From Hyaloraphidium curvatum (Eukaryota > Monoblepharomycota > Hyaloraphidiomycetes > Hyaloraphidiales > Hyaloraphidiaceae), in contig JAIVFI010000001.1 of NCBI GenBank assembly GCA_025558095.1, positions 1,378,501 through 1,442,500 on the forward strand: a stretch of DNA of 64,000 nucleotides, written 5' to 3'. The notes under the pieces are model-generated. The model was not told the DNA's origin. It was given only the letters and a program-made list of their open reading frames with translations, and searched no databases. Of this stretch, positions 50,301 to 60,851 are shown piece by piece. The position numbers and the translations under genes are program-made. Position 1 is the stretch's first letter; the number at the start of each line of letters is the position of its first letter.

Positions 50301-53300
50301 GCTTCCACGTGACACGAGGAGGCTGCACGTTGGGCTTCCGTGGCAGCATCGACAAGGCTTGATGCGCAAGGGACGCCGCGTTGAGGCTCAGCCGGAGGAA
50401 CCCAAGCCCCGAGATCGGATCGGCACGGATCTGCACCATGAACGGCGCAGGCCGGTTCTTGATGGCAATCTCGTACTCCGTCGCCTCGCGAGCATCTTCC
50501 ACCGGCATCCATTGCTTTGCAGTCTGAACCCACTCGATCGCAGGTCCCAGTGGCGCGCAGCTCGAGCATCTCTCGTCAGATGCCTGGTGAGCGCGGCTGT
50601 GAGCGATCTGGCGAAGCGAGGGCAAGAAATGAGGCCTACCGCGGTCTCGCCGGCAATCGAAAGCTCAGGAAGCAAAGACGTGACCCATGCCAACTTCCGG
50701 AACGTGGATGATCCTTCGCGCAGGAGGTCGATGTCGCGCCACGAACTGCTTTTCCAAAGATCATCGAGCTCCGTGCCTTGGACGATCGGAAGGGGGAACT
50801 CGCACTTGAGGACCACGTGGGCGTGCCGGCAGGACGCAGTCGCCGCGGACGTGTCGATGGTCCTGGCAATCTCGTAGTCCACGTTTTGTCGCTCCCCTTG
50901 CAGATGGGCAGGGACAAAGTGCACCGCCTCCGCGGGGACCCACTTGCCCATCACGTGGAGAGGCACGACCTCTGTGCCGGGCTTGTCGTTGGTGCGCCAC
51001 TTTGCGTCGATCTTGGCAACGATTGGGCGGAAGTACTTGAAACCGCCGCGAGAAGAGTCCGTCGAAAACACGAAGGCGTCTTCGTCGAGCGGAGCGGTGG
51101 GCGTAGCGTCGTGGAAGAAGAAGAGCGGCGGCAAACCCCGGTCCTCTGCCGTCTCCTTCTTGCGGTGCAGAGAGTTCTGCGAGGTGCCGCACTTGTCGAG
51201 CAGAACATACGTGCCCGAAATAGGGCGGTCGAGCTCGGCTTCGACAACAGGAGAAGCGGTGACCGCGTACTGGCTCCAACGCTTCGTGTCCTTGAACTCC
51301 GGCATCACGACCCCGAGGCTCGCTTGCCAAGAGTCGACCAACTCCCCCTCGCCAACGAACTCCACGTCGAACTTCTGCTTCGTCGGGAGGCAGATCTCCC
51401 ACTTGCCGCCCGTTAGACTCGAGGTCTCCTTGTCGAGCTTCAGACGAGCCACGGGGTTCTTGAAAAGAGCGCGGAGGTCGTGACCGACGGGCAGATCTTT
51501 GTCCGGCATTCCGAACAGGAGCCATTCCGGCGCCTGCGGCTGCAACCTGAGCTCCAAGCGCCCGTACGGGGACTCGTAGGAAGCAATCCAACACCGGTCC
51601 CGGATCAGCGCGCGGAAGTAGACGGTGGCGCGCTGCATCCGGTGAACCGCGTCAGCCCACATCGTCCAGTCGGCATCCTTGATGGCGCCCTCGCTGCATG
51701 CGGCGCGAAGAGCATCCAGTTCACCAAGTCCGAGCCCGTCAAGCTGGAGGCACATCGGAAGAAGCGACTTGATGCTCTGTTCCACAGATTTGGGCGGCAA
51801 GCGCGACGCAGGAGCCCGCTCGGTCGCGCTGTTCGGGGATTCGGAGGCCTCGGCAACGGCAGAGCTCTGCCGGATCCAATCGGCTTCCGTCAGCTCGGAT
51901 CCGTCAAAGGTGCACGTCAGGTGTTCCGGGCGCCCGCCGCACGACTTGCAAGCCGTGTTGTGGCACGCAACGCACTGCATGACCGTTTCGGCGGCGATCT
52001 TGTCCCCTGCCTCGCACATGCATCGGCGGGAGCTCAGGTTCGCCTGGCGCAGAATGTCCCTGAGCGCAACTTGGGTGGTGCCCGAAAGCGCAAAAGACCC
52101 CCGGTGCAGCGCGTCGTCCTCGACAACATCCGCGGTCGCCCTGCTCTGCTGCTGCTCCGACCCGCCGGGCGTGCCGTCACCAGGATTCAGGAGATCCTTG
52201 CCGAACGAGAGCGCCGACAGCATTGCCGCCGAAATGACGGTCGTAGACATGGCGTTTCCGGCCAGGTCCGCGAGCTGGTCCTCCGTCTCCACCGTCAGGT
52301 GCAGATCCATGTAATCGATTCCCTGGAGCGCGAGGGCCTCGCGACCGGTCGCGGGCCCGCCTCGCGACGTGATGTAGGGGATCATGGACGGCGTGAGGCA
52401 GGGCGACAGGCCAATGTGACCCGAGTGGGTGTTGCGATCGACGTTCTGGGACGCGACGACCCAAAGTCAGGCGACGAATCGGTGCTGCTCATGCAGCCAC
52501 GCACCTGGCTGACGTTCCAGAGGAAAGTCTTGAAGCTGGGATCCGTGAGCTCCGACGTCGCAACCTTGAGGGTGTTGATGTCGAGCAAATCGACGACGCG
52601 CTCCGTCTGCGAGGTGAACCAGTCGTTCCAGGCGAAATCGAGGCCCTTGCAGACGCCGGCTTGGTGCCACGCGGTGAGCGGCCTCTTGTTCCCCAGCATG
52701 TTCTCCTCGCGGTAGCGGGCGTGCCGGGACTCGCACTTGCTCCAGTCGTTCCTGGAGTTCCTGCTCTTGCCCTCGGCGGTCTGCTTGCGGGCGTAGAAGG
52801 CGCGGGCCTTGGCGATGTCGGGGTGGTCGACCGGCAGCAGGTAGCCGTCGATCGGGACGGTCCAACCTCGCTTGAGGCTCTCGACGCGCTCCTTCCACTC
52901 CTCCGAGATGCCCTCGACGCGGCACGCCATGAAGTACCCCCGAGTGCGGGTGTGGGGGATCGAGAACTCCTTCGTGTCGAGCCTGGAAAAGAGGTCGTGA
53001 GAAGAGACTCAACGACGCTCGCTCCAAAGCGAAGCTCACCTGACGTGAGTGCCGAAGTACCCGATCTCGTTGAAGTGCTCCTCGATCGACTTCCCAGCGT
53101 ACTTAGGCTTCTTGCCGGCCTCCTTGGCCTTCTGGATCTTCTCCTGGACGCCCTGCTTGGTCCAGGGGGCACCGCAGACGTTCTCGAGGATGACGATGGG
53201 CGGGAGGTGCTTCTTGACGTAGCGCAGCATGCCGAAGAAGGTCGACCCGGACTCGCCCATCTCCTGGAGGTTCTTCTGCTTGTTGTTGAGGCCGGAGAAG

Positions 53301-55613
53301 TCCACGCAAGACGTGCCGGCGACGAGGATCTGCAAGCGAAGGCATGAGAACCAGCCGGCCCGATCGCCCGACGAGACCCACGTCGATGTCGCCGGGCACG
53401 GCGACCAGCGCACCGTACGCCGTGTGCGCCTCGTCCCTCCCGAGCTCCTTCACGTCCCGGAACAGGATCGGCGGCTTGAAGTTGCGCTCGATGTAGGCCT
53501 GCTTGAAGGGCTCGATCTCGCACGAGAAGACGGATTCGAACTTGAACAAGATCCCGAACTCTTTGAAGAGCGCGTTCTGGATCTTTGTCAGTGCGATGAT
53601 GGGCGCTTCGGTACCCCTGCGAAGCGCGAAGGGAGTCAGCAACCACACATTCACGAAGCAAAGAAGTGCCCACGAGCACATCGTCGCGATCCTCAGAGAC
53701 CTCCCGTTCAGGTGGGCGACGAGCTCCGCGAGGAGTCCCTGCTCCGGCGTCTGCAAAGGAAAGATGAGGCGGCCATCGTCCGGCTCGCACGGGCAACCCA
53801 CGTTCATGCGCTTGACCTGGTCCGAGATGTGCTCCTGCGGCGTCTGGAGCGGAGCGAGGTGCTTGGCGATCTTGCTCTTGTGGGGCGCCCCGCCGTCCTG
53901 GTTCTCGTCCTCGTCCTCCTCGTCGTCGTCCGAGCCCTTCTTGGCCTTCTTCCTGCCGGGCTTGGCCTTGACCGGCTGCTTCTTGGTCGCCTCCTTGGCC
54001 CGCACGTGCAGCCAGTTCGAACCCGAGCCCGAGGCCGAAGCGCGCTCCTCATCCTCGCCCGAGGCCGAATCCTTGTCGGCAGCCCGCTCCTCCCACGCGG
54101 CCTCGACGTCCTCCTCCGACAGGAACTTGACGGGCTTGCCCTTGGGCCGGATGTCGACCTTCTTCCTGTTCACGCCGTTCTCGTCCTCCTCCCCCTCGGA
54201 GCTCTCCTCCTCCTTCTCGGCCTCCTTCTCGGCGCCGGATCCCTCGGCCTCCCCGTTCTCGTCGTCCGAGCTCTTGCGGGCGCGCTTCTTGGCGGGCGCC
54301 TTTTTGCCGGGAGACTTCTTGGCCTTGCCCGCCGCGGCCTTGCCCTTGCCCTTGGAGGAAGGCCCGGGCTTGGGCTCGGAGTCGCCGCCATCGTCCGACT
54401 CGGAGTCGGCGGGGCGCTTGGCCTTGCCCTTGCCCTTCGGGGTGGCCGCCTTGGCCTTGGGCCGCTCCTCCTCCATCTCCGCATCCCCCTCCGATTCCGA
54501 TGCGACGGCAGGGCGCTTCAGCTTGCGGCGAGGCGGTGAGGGCGCCTTTTCCTTGCCCTTGCCCTTGGACTTGCGCTTGCTCTTGGCATCCGAGTCGTCG
54601 TCCTCGGACGCCGGCTCGCTCTCCGCGGAGCTCGACTCGGCCTCCTCCGACGACGAGGACGACGATTCCGAGGGCGAGCCGCTGCCCGCAAAGTCGGACC
54701 CGCTCTCCTCGTCCTCGTCCTCGTCCTCATCCTCCTCGTCCGACGGCGGGTCGACGACCTCGATCTTGTTGCGCTTGGGCTCCGGCTGCTTCTTGGGCGC
54801 GGCCTTGGGCGACGCCTTGCGCTTGCGTGCGGGTGGCGCGGGGGAGTCGTCCTCGTCGGCCGCGGCCGCCTTGCCGGGCTTGCGGACGGGCTTGACGCCC
54901 GACGCCGGCGGTGCTGACTTGGCTTTGGCGGCTGCGAGCGAGCAAGTCGGAGGTTAGCCAGCGACCGCGAAAACCCCAGAGAATCGACCAACCAGGCTTG
55001 GCAGTCCCCACGTCTTCATCTTGCTCGGACGCAGATGCGCCGGCGGGGCTCTTGGGCGAGGCCGCCTTGGGCGAACCGCTGGCGGGCTGGGCCTTGGATT
55101 GCGGCGGCGCCGATGCCGACGCCGGCGCCGCGGCCGGTGCGGGAGATGCCTTGAAGAAGGAGTCGAGCTTCTTCTGGTTGGGGTCGTCCTTCTTCTTGGT
55201 CGAGGCCTGGGCAGGGGGGGCGGGGGAGTCAGCTCGGTTCCACGCGGATCCAAGAGACGAATGCGGCCGGAGGAGGCTCTCCTGCCTCCATTGCAACATC
55301 CTATTGCAGAATAAAGCAGGCTGAGGAGCCTCACCTGGGCAGAGGCTGCGGACTTTCCCTGGGTCTGCTTCGACGGTCCGGTCTTCCCCCCCGCGGCGGG
55401 CGTCTTTGCCGCTGCGGCGCCGTTCCGTGCCTTCGGCGGCGACGACGTGACCACGGTGACCGGCGCAATGTCCTCCTCGAGCATCTCGTCCGCCGAGTCG
55501 ACGACGATGGGGGCCGCTGGGACGGCGGAACCTCCTTTGGCGGTCTTGGGCGGCGGCGCGTCGTCCGCCGCCGGCGCCGCGCCGTCGCGGTCCGGCGACA
55601 AGTGCGTGAGCAT
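47353..55613 (-). CDS. DNMT5-type DNA cytosine methyltransferase fused to RING-bearing SNF2 ATPase
   Basis: An 8.3-kb gene of roughly 2,500 residues in about a dozen exons, from the ATG at 55613 to the stop at 47353. The N-terminus is disordered, acidic and basic in turns (54000-55600), with a PCNA-binding-type QKKLDSFF. The methyltransferase follows: motif I 'IATMCSGTEAPI', restored by splicing; catalytic Cys in 'LVAGTSCVDFSGLNNKQ' (codon 53306-53308); ENV in 'VILENVCGAPW'; target recognition region; and motif X 'LADLAGNAMSTTV'. A Cys-rich zinc-like cluster ('CMCEAG...CVACHNTACKSC') leads to the SNF2 motor: Walker A 'DQVGYGKTA', DEYT box 'LIIDEYTYLEG', 'RWILSGTPP', a RING finger between the lobes (about 48050-48200) and the C-lobe 'QAIGRAVRYGQTKPM'. 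DNMT5 in Cryptococcus maintains CG methylation using ATP. Confidence 0.92.
55153..55176 (-). other. PIP box in the N-terminus of the DNMT5-like protein
   Basis: These 24 bases encode QKKLDSFF, matching the consensus QxxLxxFF/Y for binding PCNA, the replication clamp. It sits in exon 2, in a low-complexity Pro/Ala/Ser-rich region with flanking lysines (STKKKDDPN before it), which is the usual setting of functional PIP boxes. Confidence 0.75.
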
Positions 55614-55802
55614 GGCGCCCGCAGCCTGCCGGCTAAAGCGGCTCGAGGCTGCGAGACGCGGGACTTCGAGGGGAGCTCGACGGTTGGGCGCGTTCCGCCC
55701 TTCGCCCCACTCGATCCAGCTGCATCCCGAATCCCATCTCGCAAATCGAAGGCAGCTTCTCATCTCCATTTATTGCCCCTAGCATCAGATACACCGGAGC
55801 AA

Positions 55803-57683
55803 TCACTCGTCCGGCACCGCTTCCTCCACGAGGACCGCGCCGTTGGGGACCAGGCCCACGTCCTTGAGTGTTGCCGCCATGTCGGTAAACTCCCGTCGCG
55901 GGTACGTCCCGACGAGCACAAAGTCCGACTCGAGCGGGATCGGATCCAGGTCCTGGGAGAGGACAAAGTCGTAGACCGTCTGCAGAAGCGAGATCGGTTG
56001 AGCAAAGATCGAGGAATCCGAGCTCGTCGACGCACCTCGATCTTCTCGCCGTCCTCGAAGCGCCGCACCACCCTCGCCCCGCTCGGCAGCTTCACGCTGA
56101 GCTTGGTCGTCCCCGGTCCCGTCGGCTCCGCCAGCGACGCCCACTTCTCCTGCGCCGCGGCCCGCATCTCGGCCTTGCTCCGCTGCTTGGACTGGCGCTC
56201 CCGCTCCTCGCGCTCGGCCCGCTCCCGCTCCTCCTCCTCCTGCCGCAGCCGCTCCTGCTCCAGGCGCTCCTGCTCGAGCCGGTCCTGCTCCGCCTTTTTC
56301 GCCTGCAGTGACGTCGAGAGTCAGCAAGTGCGAACGACTCGCCCGTCACCATCGCCAACCTTCTCCTCGTCCGCCCGCAAACTCTCCCTGTACGCCCTAT
56401 CCTGCTGCTCCCTGAGCCTCGTTGCCTCCTCCCTCTCCCGCCGCTGCCTCCGAATCCCTTCCAGCTGCGGTGCCAGCGTCGCTATCCGCCGCGATAGCCG
56501 GTCCACGAGCGCGTCGGCGGTCGTGGGGCCCTCGATCCGGTCGAAGATGCGCATCTGGGAGGAGTGGGGAGCGATCATGGCCATGAAGGGGTAGCGGGTG
56601 GCCTCGAGGATGCCGGAGACTGGGAGAAACGTTGGTGAGCCCAAGCTTGATGGGGAGAATGGAAGGTCGCGCCCACCCTGGAACGCCTCCGACTCCTTGA
56701 TGTTCCCGCCCCAGATCACGAAGTTGTTCTCTCGCAGGAACGTGCAGACGCGTTCGGAGCACAGGACTTGCCTGTTTGCCGGGCAAGAGGCCACTTAAGA
56801 TAAGAACGACCGCAACCTTCCTCGCCCAGCCCACCTCGTGAAGGCCTCCGTGTCGTCGTGCTCCTCGCTCTGCAGCACAGCCAAAAAGTACTTCAGATCC
56901 CTCTTCGCCGCGTCGAGGGCCTGGTTGTACGTCCCCTGGAAGAACTCGGGGTGCTGCCGTCCGTACTTCTGCTCAAAGTCCAGGAGGAACCTCGCGGCCG
57001 CCGCGCGGGGGTCGTCGGTGCGCCGTCGCGGGGGGCCGCTGCGGGATGCTGCGGATAGCGGCCAGAGGGGGGAGGGGCGGGGAAGGCGGAACTGCGACGC
57101 AACGCCGGGTGGGAGGAGCGAGGCTGCGATGGCAGGAAGGGGATGTGAGCCCAGAAGGTCAGGCCACCGAACATTCGTTCCACCCACTGAAGAAGGCAAG
57201 GATATAAAAGACGATGGAATAGGACAGACGGAACGGCAGCGTGACCAGCCCCGTGACGAGGTCCCCGCCGCTCTCCTGCTCCGGCACGCGCCATGAGCGG
57301 CCCAAACGCGGAAACTCGGCAATCGTGGCACCAACCGCAGCGCCAGCACCCGTGTTCCGCTGCTGCGGGCCCTCCGATCCGCCGTTCGACGCGGCGGCTG
57401 CCTGCCCCGCCGGCTGCTTGCCCTTGCCGGCCGCCTCGGCGGGCTGCTCCGGCGGCGCCTCCTCGCCGCCGTCGTCCTCGATCTCGGCGTCCTCGACGTC
57501 GTCGACGTTGTCGTCCAGAACGTTGTGGATCGCGCGCTCGACGTTAAAGCGGTACTTGCGCAGGATGCCGAGCGCGCGCGCGTTGTCGGCGATGTCCGTC
57601 ACGGCGCGGAACTGCGCGAGCGCGTCGCGCTCCTCGGCGCTCAGCGCGGACAGCGACACCGGGCCGGACGACGAGGACGCCAT
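55803..57683 (-). CDS. FAF2/UBXD8-type UBX protein
   Basis: Six or so exons. Domain order matches FAF2/UBXD8 (yeast Ubx2/Ubx3 type): UBA-like helix bundle near the start ('EERDALAQFRAVTDIADNAR', 'YRFNVERAIHNVLDD'); a hydrophobic hairpin 'LPFRLSYSIVFYILAFFSG' for ER or lipid-droplet insertion; a thioredoxin-like UAS domain ('RFLLDFEQKYGRQHPEFF' to 'YPFMAMIAPHSSQMRIFDRI'); a long Glu/Arg coiled coil ('RLEQERLEQERLRQEEEERE'); and a C-terminal UBX domain ('TKLSVKLPSGARVVRRFEDG' to 'FTDMAATLKDVGLVPNGAVL'). UBX binds Cdc48/p97, so the protein should link Cdc48 to ER-associated degradation and lipid-droplet control. The UBX loop reads FVLVGTYPRRE, while FPR is usual. The stop is at 55803. Confidence 0.92.
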
Positions 57684-57908
57684 TTTGGGCGGGGGTTCAC
57701 GTGGAGTGGTCGCAGAACTTACTGGCCGGGCCGCGCATCAACCTGCTCCAATATGATCGAACGGAGGAAAGCACCCGGATGCAATTCGATCTCCCGGTCG
57801 GGAGGGCCGTCAAGATGCTCGTCATCGAAATCAGCGGCAATCAAGGCCGATCCGGAGTTGTCTGGGCCAACAGGCTGCAAGTACAATCGCCTCACTTCAC
57901 AGACCCGC

Positions 57909-60668
57909 CTAGTCGTCCAGGCCCCAGAACCTGAGCCGCTCCTTCAGAGCCTGCTCCTTCTGCGCCTCGGTACGCGCCGCGTCCTCGGCCTCCCGCCGCG
58001 CCGCCGCCTCGGCCTCGTCCTTGGCCGCCAAGATCTTGTCGAAAGCCACGCGGAGCCTGGCGAAGCCCTCCTGGAGCACTTTCGCCAGCTCGGGGTCATG
58101 TCCGGCCTGGTTGGCCTCGTCGGGAGCCGTGGCAAAGCTGGTCCGATCGTCTCCCTCGTCGTCGCTCGATGACGAAGAGTCCGAGCTGTCCTCCGACGGC
58201 GAGCCCGACGATTTGCTGCCGTCAGACCCTGGGCCCCTCCCGCTCTTGGATTCTGAGCCCGAGCCAACTCCCGACGAGGATGAGCGCCGATCCGAGCTCC
58301 GTTGTGTGTCCGACGCAGGCTGTTCGGAGCTATCCGAGTCCTTGTCCGAATCAGCCTCTTCTGAGTCCGCATGCGCCGAGCCCAGGTCAGAGTCCCGAAC
58401 TTGCCCACGTTCCTTGCCGCCGGCGTCCCCGTCGTCACTCTCCGCACTCTCCTCCGCGCCGTCCTGTTTGTCGTCGCCGTCAACGTCCATGCGCTCCTTA
58501 TCCTCCCCCCCGTGCACCTCCCTCCCGAGCCTTCCAAGCGCCTCCTCGTACCACTCACTCAAGCGGTCCCAGCCGTACCCCTTCTTCTTCTTCGGGCGCA
58601 CCCGCTTCACTTTGCCCTCCCTGCCCTCCTTTTCCATGAGCCCAGCAAAATACCCGGTCTCCTTGCCCTGAAGCAGCACGCTCCAGGCCGTCCCCTCCCG
58701 GCCCGCGCGGGCCGTGCGGCCGACCCGGTGAACGTAGGCCTTCAGGTCCCCCGGCGGATCGTAGTTGACCACGTGGCGCACCGATGCTCCGAGGTCCAGG
58801 CCGCGCGAAGCGAGGTCCGTGCACACCAGCACCGCGAGGTCGCCCGAGACAAACGAACGGAGGTGCGACTTCCTCTCCTGCGCCGTAAGCGCCGAGGACA
58901 GGAACGCCGCCTTGATCGGCGGATCCGGCGGCTCATCGCCTGATTCGGCGACCAGCTCGCCGACGAGCTTGAACAGCCGCGCCAGCCTCCCTGCCGCCTC
59001 CACGCTCCGCGTGAACACGAGCAATCCCCTCAGCCCCTCGTTGAACGCGAGGTGAAGTACCACGAGCGGCTTATCCCCCGCGCCGTCCACGTGCACCGCC
59101 TTCTCCTTGAGCGTGGCGGGCAGCGCGTACCGCGACCGCGGGCCGTCGCCTTCGGCCTCGGGCTGCACGTCCTCCGCGTCCGCGGGCATCGCGTCGCCCC
59201 TCACGCTGACCAGCACCGGGTCCTTGAGGTTCAGCGGGGCCAGCTTGGCGGGGTTGCGAGTGAGCGTGGCCGAGCAGAGGATCTTCTGCAGCGGGGTGAT
59301 GGGGAACTGGATCGCAGGGCGCATGTGCAGGTCGGGATCCCAGGTCAGGTCGCGGCGCACGGTGACGGCGGTGTGTTTGGGCAGTTCCGGCCAGACGGGG
59401 TCCGTGCGGATGCCGAAATCGGACCAGGTCAGGGGGCGGCCCGACTTAACCGCGGCGGCGAGGCGGTCCATGTTGGCGCGGTGGATGCGGTCGCCCTCCT
59501 TCTCGGCCGAATCGAGCACGCGGTCCAGCCAGCCGCGGAATTCGTCCTTCAGAAGGCCGTCAGCTTCGTCGATGATGAGGAAGCGGAGGTGCTGCAGCGT
59601 GAACCCGGGCGTCTTGTCCAGGTGCTCGAGCAGCCGTCCGGGGGTCGCCACGAGAATGTCTACTAGGTCGTACCCCTCTTCGACGTCGGTGAGTTTGACG
59701 CCTTCGGCTTCCAAGCTCCGTCCCGAACCCGAAGTCGCCAATCCGACCCGCAGGCCCGTCCCACGGGCGAAGCGCTCAAACTCGTCCCGCACCTGCCTTG
59801 CCAGCTCCCGCGTCGGAAGCACCGCAAGGCACCTGATCCTCGGAATCTTCCTGTGCATAAGGTTGGAGATGACTGGGAGCACGTACGCGAGGGTTTTGCC
59901 GCTCCCCGTTGGGGCAGAGATGAGCACGTCCTTGGGGCCCAAAATCGTGTTCTCGAGGATGTGTGGCAGGGCCACGGCCTGCACGGGGAACAAGGATGGA
60001 ATGTGCTTGTACTTGTTCAAGAGCGCAACAAAGGCCGGATCCAGGGAGAGGGAGGGATCCGAATACGGCGTAGGCACGATGTCCGACGGGATCCAAATCG
60101 GGTTGGCGAGGAAAGCAGGGAGCCCGATGGAGCTGTCCGAACGGCGTTTCCGGCGCTTCTTCTTCTTCGCCGGGCGTGAGCCGCCAGGTTTCCCTGTATC
60201 TGCTTTGCCTGGTGCCTCGTCTGCCGACGCGTCCACATCGGAGCCGTCGCTCTCGGCATCCTCGTTCTCTTCGCTTCCCGACGGACGCCCGCCTTCGGCT
60301 CTTTCATCTGAAGATTCAGACGATGAAGACAACGAAGCCGAAGGTTTTGAAGCCTTTGCGGCCCCGTTGGCGTCCATGTCCTCATCGCTCTCCTCCGCGA
60401 CCCGGGCCGCTTTGCCAGGCTGCACGATCTCCTCGTCGTCCTCATCGTCCGAATTGAACACCCTCTTCTTGCCGGTCGACAGCACAATCGCTTTCGGAGC
60501 CAGAATCCGCTCCCCTCGCGCCAGCACGGCCGGAGATACCCCGTGCACTCGGCCCCGGCTTGGAGCCGACGCGTCGACGGGGTGTTGGTTGCCCCGGCCA
60601 CGGGAGCGCCCGCGTCCGGGTGTCCCGCGACCGTCTGCAGCCTCGTAGCCGCTGTTTGCGCCCTTCAT
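57909..60668 (-). CDS. DBP6: DEAD-box RNA helicase, DDX51/Dbp6 type
   Basis: A single-exon 919-residue protein starting MKGANSGYEAADGRGTPGRG. After an acidic, Ser-rich N-terminal region (to about 170) come the helicase motifs: Q-like region 'YKHIPSLFPVQAVALPHIL', I 'SAPTGSGKT', Ia 'VLPTRELARQV', Ib 'VATPGRLLEHL', II 'IIDEADGLL', III 'CSATLT', IV 'GLLVFTRSVEAAGRL', V 'VCTDLASRGLDLG' and VI 'HRVGRTARAGREG'. The insertion between motifs II and III and the overall order match DDX51/Dbp6, which acts in 60S ribosomal subunit assembly in the nucleolus. A C-terminal tail of about 200 residues is Ser/Asp-rich and ends in a Glu/Lys coiled coil. It is intron-free despite its size. Confidence 0.92.
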   Translation of the reverse strand: MKGANSGYEAADGRGTPGRGRSRGRGNQHPVDASAPSRGRVHGVSPAVLARGERILAPKAIVLSTGKKRVFNSDDEDDEEIVQPGKAARVAEESDEDMDANGAAKASKPSASLSSSSESSDERAEGGRPSGSEENEDAESDGSDVDASADEAPGKADTGKPGGSRPAKKKKRRKRRSDSSIGLPAFLANPIWIPSDIVPTPYSDPSLSLDPAFVALLNKYKHIPSLFPVQAVALPHILENTILGPKDVLISAPTGSGKTLAYVLPVISNLMHRKIPRIRCLAVLPTRELARQVRDEFERFARGTGLRVGLATSGSGRSLEAEGVKLTDVEEGYDLVDILVATPGRLLEHLDKTPGFTLQHLRFLIIDEADGLLKDEFRGWLDRVLDSAEKEGDRIHRANMDRLAAAVKSGRPLTWSDFGIRTDPVWPELPKHTAVTVRRDLTWDPDLHMRPAIQFPITPLQKILCSATLTRNPAKLAPLNLKDPVLVSVRGDAMPADAEDVQPEAEGDGPRSRYALPATLKEKAVHVDGAGDKPLVVLHLAFNEGLRGLLVFTRSVEAAGRLARLFKLVGELVAESGDEPPDPPIKAAFLSSALTAQERKSHLRSFVSGDLAVLVCTDLASRGLDLGASVRHVVNYDPPGDLKAYVHRVGRTARAGREGTAWSVLLQGKETGYFAGLMEKEGREGKVKRVRPKKKKGYGWDRLSEWYEEALGRLGREVHGGEDKERMDVDGDDKQDGAEESAESDDGDAGGKERGQVRDSDLGSAHADSEEADSDKDSDSSEQPASDTQRSSDRRSSSSGVGSGSESKSGRGPGSDGSKSSGSPSEDSSDSSSSSDDEGDDRTSFATAPDEANQAGHDPELAKVLQEGFARLRVAFDKILAAKDEAEAAARREAEDAARTEAQKEQALKERLRFWGLDD

Positions 60669-60851
60669 TTGGCGCCAAACAACCCCCCACGAGCCCCCCA
60701 GGCGGAAATGGAGCCGTTGTTTACACCTCTTAGACGCCGGCGTCGCGCGCGCCGCGCGGAGCGATCACGATCGCGGGAGCCGTTAGTACCGTTTACAGAA
60801 TGAAGCGTGTAATGAGGAGCTAGCAATCCCACCGTACACTTAGAAATCCCC

